Shown: piece by piece, positions 60,072-64,000 of the stretch
How the letters are laid out: each line of letters begins with the position of its first letter
Numbering within the stretch: position 1 is the first letter of the stretch
DNA from: Beijerinckiaceae bacterium
Lineage (GTDB): Bacteria; Pseudomonadota; Alphaproteobacteria; Rhizobiales; Beijerinckiaceae
Reading direction: 5' to 3'
Assembly: GCA_947453205.1 (NCBI GenBank)
Contig: CANGFT010000007.1
Location: 1 to 64,000 of the forward strand
Length of the DNA: 64,000 nt
Program-made: the position numbers and the translations under genes
Notes under the pieces: model-generated
What the model was told of the DNA's origin: nothing
The model's input: the letters and a program-made list of their open reading frames with translations, nothing else
Databases searched by the model: none

Positions 60072-61196
60072 ATGTCCCTGTTTTCCAATCTCTGGTCCTT
60101 CGCAGGCTATGTCTGGCCCTTCCTGCTGGTGCTTGGCATCATCATCTTTTTCCATGAGCTTGGCCATTTCATGGTCGGGCGCTGGTGCGGAGTGAAGGCG
60201 GACGTCTTTTCGATGGGCTTCGGCCCTGAACTCTGGGCGCGCGTCGACCGCCACGGCACCCGCTGGCGGCTCGCGCTGGTCCCTCTTGGCGGCTATGTGA
60301 AATTCCACGGCGACGCCAACGCGGCCTCCGCCGACGCCGACGCAACCGGCCTGTCGGACGAGGAGAGGCGCATCAGCTTCTTCACCCAGCCCGCCTGGAA
60401 GCGCGCCCTCATCGTCGCAGCCGGGCCCGTCGCCAATTTCATCCTCGCGGTGGTCATCTTTGCAGGCGTCGCCTTTTTCGCGGGACAGGGCGTGCTGACG
60501 CCCCGCGTCGAGGCCCTGCGGCCGGGCGAGGCGGCGGAGGCGGCCGGGTTCAAGCCGGGCGACCTCATCCTCACCATCAACGGCAAGCCCATCGAGAGCT
60601 GGGGCGACATGCAGCGCATCGCGCAGGCCTCGGCGGAGGTTCCCCTCGATTTCGTCGTGGAGCGCGGCGGCAAGGAGATCGCGCTCACTGTCACGCCCAA
60701 GCTGCGGGTCATCGACACCCCCTTCGGCAAGAACCGGGTCGGCCTGATCGGCCTCATGGGCTCGGCCAAGCCGGAGGACTGGCGGACCAAACATTTTGGT
60801 CCGCTGGAGGCTGTGGCGCAGGGAGGGCGAGAGACCTGGTACGTCGTCGAGCGCACCGCCAGCTTCATCGCCGGGCTCATCATGGGGACGGAATCCATGG
60901 ATCAGGTGTCCGGGCCCATCGGCACCGGCTATGTCGCCGGCAAGGTGGCGGCCTTCGGCTTCGCCGCGCTCATGAACCTTGCGGCGCTGCTCTCCGTCTC
61001 CGTGGGCCTGCTCAACCTGCTGCCCATTCCCCTGCTGGACGGCGGACATCTGCTGTTTCAGGCCTTCGAGGCCCTGAGAGGTCGGCCGATAAGCGAAAGA
61101 GCGCAGGAATATGCGTTCCGGCTGGGGTTTTTGTTCGTGGGCGTTCTCATGTTGTTTACCACGTTCAACGACACCTGGAAGCTTCTGCGCGGCTAA
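60072..61196 (+). CDS. rseP: Site-2 intramembrane zinc protease RseP
   Basis: Membrane metalloprotease of 374 residues. It has HELGH in the first membrane segment (FFHELGHFMVG, zinc ligands), a PDZ domain with AAGFKPGDLILTINGKPIESW, and the second zinc motif LLDGGHLLF near the C-terminus. In E. coli it cleaves anti-sigma factor RseA in the envelope stress response. The alphaproteobacterial substrate may differ. GGAGGCGAA precedes the ATG. It lies between dxr and bamA, the common arrangement. Confidence 0.95.
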   Translation: MSLFSNLWSFAGYVWPFLLVLGIIIFFHELGHFMVGRWCGVKADVFSMGFGPELWARVDRHGTRWRLALVPLGGYVKFHGDANAASADADATGLSDEERRISFFTQPAWKRALIVAAGPVANFILAVVIFAGVAFFAGQGVLTPRVEALRPGEAAEAAGFKPGDLILTINGKPIESWGDMQRIAQASAEVPLDFVVERGGKEIALTVTPKLRVIDTPFGKNRVGLIGLMGSAKPEDWRTKHFGPLEAVAQGGRETWYVVERTASFIAGLIMGTESMDQVSGPIGTGYVAGKVAAFGFAALMNLAALLSVSVGLLNLLPIPLLDGGHLLFQAFEALRGRPISERAQEYAFRLGFLFVGVLMLFTTFNDTWKLLRG

Positions 61197-61255
61197 AAAG
61201 TCCGCGTCCTACAAAAATATGCCGCAATTACAGAAAGTTGCGACATGACCTGAAA

Positions 61256-61271
61256 GTGGCTTTGGAGCCAC
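61256..61271 (+). other. Small hairpin in the rseP-bamA gap
   Basis: GTGGCT (61256-61261) and AGCCAC (61266-61271) form a 6-bp stem around TTGG, 60 bases after rseP. No T-run follows. The 259-base gap may also carry a separate bamA promoter, but no clear -35/-10 pair was seen. Confidence 0.35.
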
Positions 61272-61455
61272 GCGCAGGTTAAATATTAGTCAACGAGGTG
61301 AATCTGCATTTGCACAGCCGTCCAAACTCTGTAGAAACCTAGCTTGGCGGCAGTGTCGGGATCTTCGAGTCCAGATTCGCCTTTGGATGCGGGCTGCGCC
61401 CGTGACAACGTTTTTGACGGGGACCGTGTTCCATATGCACTCAATCAGGGCATCC

Positions 61456-63963
61456 ATGAAACGGCTCGTTCTCACGACGGCTCTTGTTTCCGCAGCTTCT
61501 TGTTTCGTGACGGGGGCCTACGCCCAGTCGGTCGAAGTGCGCGGCAGCCAGCGCGTCGACGCCGAGACCATCCGCAACTATTTCGGCGGCACCGACCCGG
61601 CGCGCGTCAACGAGGCAGTGAAGGCGCTGTATGCTACGGGCCTCTTCTCCTCCGTCCGCACCGAGCGGGCCGGCGGCAAGATCGTCGTCTACGTCACCGA
61701 GAACCAGCTCATCAACCGCGTCGCCTTCGAGGGCAACAGCAAGTTGAAGAGCGAGGTCATCTCCTCCGAGATCCAGTCGAAGTCGCGCGGCGCCTACAAT
61801 CCCTCGACTGTGCAGGCCGACATCGAGCGCATCCTCGACCTCTATCGCCGGGGCGGACGCTCCGACGCCACCGTGACCGCGCGCACCGTCGATCTGCCCA
61901 ATGGCCGCGTGGACGTGGTCTTCAACGTCAATGAAGGCGGCAAGACCGGCATCCGTTCGATCGAGTTCCGCGGCAACGAAACCTTCTCCTCCTCGCGCCT
62001 GCGCAACCTCATGCAGACCACGGAGATGAACTGGCTGTCGTTCTTCAAGACGACCGACGTCTATGATCCCGACAAGATCGCCTCCGACCAGGAGCTGGTC
62101 CGCCGCTTCTACCTCAAGAACGGCTATGCGGATTTCCGGATCGTCGGCTCAGACATTCGCTATAATGCGGATGGCAAGGGCTATGACGTCGTCGTGACCG
62201 TCGACGAAGGGCGCCAGTATCGCGTCGGCGCCATCAACGTCGAGACGCAGATTCCCGATCTCGACCGCAAGGTGCTCGCCAGCACCGTCAAGCTGGCTGT
62301 GGGCGATGTCTATAACGGCGACCTCGTGGACAAGTCCGTGGAGGCCATGACGCGCGAAGTGGCGCGCAAGGGCTACGCCTTCTCCTCCGCCCGCCCGCGC
62401 GGCGAGCGCGATCCGGCCACGGGCCTCATCACCCTCTCCTTCGTGGTGGAGGAAGGCCCGCGCGTCTATGTCGAGCGCATCAATGTGCGCGGCAACACCC
62501 GCACCCGCGATTACGTCATCCGCCGCGAATTCCCGCTCGGCGAGGGCGACGCCTATAATCGCGTGCTCGTCGACAGGGCTGAGAAGCGCCTGAACGGGCT
62601 TGGCTTCTTCAAGAAGGTCCGCATCACCAACGAGCCGGGCTCCGCGCCTGACCGCATCGTGCTGAATGTGGAGGTCGAGGATCAGTCGACCGGGTCGTTC
62701 TCGGTCTCGGGCGGCTATTCCACGGTGGACGGCGTGATCGCCGAACTGGCGGTGAGCGAGTCCAACCTGCTCGGCCGCGGCCAGTTCGCCCGCATCGCGG
62801 TGACCGGCGGCCAGCGCACGCGCGGCGTCGACTTCTCCTTCACCGAGCCCTATTTCATGGACTACCGCCTCGCGGCGGGCTTCGATCTCTTCGCAAAGCG
62901 GAGCATCAACAGCCTTTATTCGGTCTATGACAGCTCGACGGTGGGCGGCACCCTGCGTCTGGGCGTGCCGGTGACGGATGAGATCAGCTTCTCGCCGCGT
63001 TACTCGCTGTATCAGTCGAAGGTCATCATCCCGAACACGCCATCGCGGCCATACAATGATTGTACGGACCCGATCATAGGGACCACCCCCGGAACCGCCG
63101 GATATGTAAATCCAAATTATCCGGGCAATGGCATGGCCAACGCCACTCTTCCGGACGCCACCTACAGTTGCTTGAGCAATGGCGAAGCCTCTCTGGCCGT
63201 CAAGGAGGCGGCTGGCTCACGCATCGTGTCCCAGATCGGCTATTCGCTCAGCTACAACACCCTCGACAATCCCAGGAACCCCACTGAGGGTATGTACGCT
63301 GAGTTCAAGCAGGATGTGGCTGGCGCCGGCGGCGACGCCCGGTTTGTCCGCACGACCGGCGAAGTTCGTTACTTCTATCCCGTCTGGGATGATGTCGTCG
63401 GCTTCGTGAAGGGTCAGGCTGGCAATGTCACCGGCTTTGGCGGCGAGAAGCTTCGCATGTCCGACAACTTCAACCTCGGCCCCAGCCTCGTGCGCGGCTT
63501 CGCGCCGGGCGGCATTGGCCCACGCGACGTGTCCGCGGGCCTGCCGACGCACCTCAATTCGCTCGGCGGCACCAACTATGTCGGCGGCTCCGTCGAATTG
63601 CAGTTCCCGCTGTTTGGCATGCCCAAGGATCTCGGCCTGAAGGGCGCGCTCTTCGCTGATGCGGGCACGCTGTTTGGCTATGAGGGCAACACCTACTTCC
63701 CGACCCTGGCTGGCTATCCCGTAGGCACCTCCTGCGCCGCCATGCCTGGCAACAGTCCCCTCACGACGCCCAAATATCGTCAGGCTGGCTGCATCACCTT
63801 GGATGAAAATGCAAGGAAAGCGCTCATCCGCTCCTCGGTCGGCGCCTCCATCCTCTGGGCCTCTCCGCTCGGCCCGATCCGCTTCGACTACGCCTTCGTC
63901 CTGTCGAAAGCCAAGACGGACGTCGGGCAGGCCTTCCGCTTCTCGGGCGGCGGCGCCTTCTGA
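61456..63963 (+). CDS. bamA: Outer-membrane protein assembly factor BamA
   Basis: Core of the BAM complex that inserts beta-barrel proteins into the outer membrane, including the usher encoded at 3.3-5.8 kb. The protein has 835 residues: a signal peptide (KRLVLTTALVSAASCFVTGAYAQ), five POTRA domains (about 25-400) and a 16-strand C-terminal barrel with the conserved VRGF lid motif (SLVRGFAPGGIG) and a final aromatic residue. An insertion with cysteine-containing loops (YNDCTDPIIG and YSCLSNG) lies in one extracellular loop. ATG 61456 gives a normal signal peptide; the frame is open from 61387. Confidence 0.96.
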   Translation: MKRLVLTTALVSAASCFVTGAYAQSVEVRGSQRVDAETIRNYFGGTDPARVNEAVKALYATGLFSSVRTERAGGKIVVYVTENQLINRVAFEGNSKLKSEVISSEIQSKSRGAYNPSTVQADIERILDLYRRGGRSDATVTARTVDLPNGRVDVVFNVNEGGKTGIRSIEFRGNETFSSSRLRNLMQTTEMNWLSFFKTTDVYDPDKIASDQELVRRFYLKNGYADFRIVGSDIRYNADGKGYDVVVTVDEGRQYRVGAINVETQIPDLDRKVLASTVKLAVGDVYNGDLVDKSVEAMTREVARKGYAFSSARPRGERDPATGLITLSFVVEEGPRVYVERINVRGNTRTRDYVIRREFPLGEGDAYNRVLVDRAEKRLNGLGFFKKVRITNEPGSAPDRIVLNVEVEDQSTGSFSVSGGYSTVDGVIAELAVSESNLLGRGQFARIAVTGGQRTRGVDFSFTEPYFMDYRLAAGFDLFAKRSINSLYSVYDSSTVGGTLRLGVPVTDEISFSPRYSLYQSKVIIPNTPSRPYNDCTDPIIGTTPGTAGYVNPNYPGNGMANATLPDATYSCLSNGEASLAVKEAAGSRIVSQIGYSLSYNTLDNPRNPTEGMYAEFKQDVAGAGGDARFVRTTGEVRYFYPVWDDVVGFVKGQAGNVTGFGGEKLRMSDNFNLGPSLVRGFAPGGIGPRDVSAGLPTHLNSLGGTNYVGGSVELQFPLFGMPKDLGLKGALFADAGTLFGYEGNTYFPTLAGYPVGTSCAAMPGNSPLTTPKYRQAGCITLDENARKALIRSSVGASILWASPLGPIRFDYAFVLSKAKTDVGQAFRFSGGGAF

Positions 63964-64000
63964 GCGTGAGTTTGACTTATCGCCCTCGGGCGTCGATGAA

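Noticed and set aside
1-64000. tRNA or rRNA genes, CRISPR arrays, insertion sequences, prophage or conjugation genes
   Set aside because: Looked for on both strands. No cloverleaf-like tRNA, regular spaced repeat array, transposase or integrase motif was found by reading; a dedicated RNA search could still reveal small RNAs.

Overview
The window is high-GC DNA (roughly two-thirds G+C by eye, with a few sharp AT-rich patches) from an alphaproteobacterium. The order Hyphomicrobiales fits best; the genus cannot be fixed from sequence alone. The evidence is the block pyrH-frr-uppS-cdsA-dxr-rseP-bamA, gltX close to gltA, a perfect CtrA-type box (TTAA-N7-TTAAC), Tat-type ABC/TTT binding proteins, and many GTG/TTG starts. 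No tRNA, rRNA, CRISPR array, transposase or integrase was seen.

Layout. 1-1.9 kb: end of a phosphate-control operon (pstB-phoU-phoB). 2.0-6.8 kb: a minimal four-gene Csu-like chaperone-usher pilus operon. 6.8-12.3 kb, minus strand: a compact six-gene signalling operon (receiver-PP2C phosphatase, FIST protein, OsmC-like protein, cytosolic GAF histidine kinase, STAS protein, HATPase). 12.7-22.8 kb: an eight-gene Wzx/Wzy-type exopolysaccharide operon, in which the flippase is fused to a GH16 glycosidase. 22.8-37 kb: secreted and periplasmic binding proteins, an Fbp-type ABC importer and CoA-linked catabolic enzymes. These are an ADP-forming acyl-CoA synthetase, a CaiB CoA-transferase, an enoyl-CoA hydratase, an HMG-CoA-lyase-like enzyme, an acyl-CoA dehydrogenase and an LLM flavin monooxygenase. 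37.2-41.6 kb: a GldA/GldF/GldG/DUF4340 ABC-2 export set. 41.7-48.1 kb: a bicupin, another binding protein, a cytochrome c with a haem-bearing beta-propeller protein, a small ribbon-helix-helix-like protein and a metallo-hydrolase. 48.3-53.9 kb: mannose-1-phosphate guanylyltransferase, gltX, a nitrate/taurine-type binding protein and gltA. 54.0-55.8 kb: an AT-rich island with an orphan, divergent flagellin and almost 1 kb without a convincing gene. 55.8-64 kb: the pyrH-to-bamA envelope and translation operon.

How the parts may work together. The most interesting region is 2-23 kb. A partner-switching circuit fed by a FIST sensor sits between two adhesion/biofilm outputs, the Csu-like pili and the exopolysaccharide operon. 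FIST proteins include the NO-sensing NosP family, and receiver-PP2C/STAS circuits elsewhere switch motility and sessility, so this circuit may control surface attachment. That link is inferred from position. The flippase-GH16 fusion would place a glycan hydrolase at the point where the polymer's building blocks cross the inner membrane. In the 24-37 kb region, an ABC importer shares a strand and close spacing with an enoyl-CoA hydratase and an acyl-CoA synthetase, which suggests uptake, CoA activation and degradation of an unidentified carboxylic acid.
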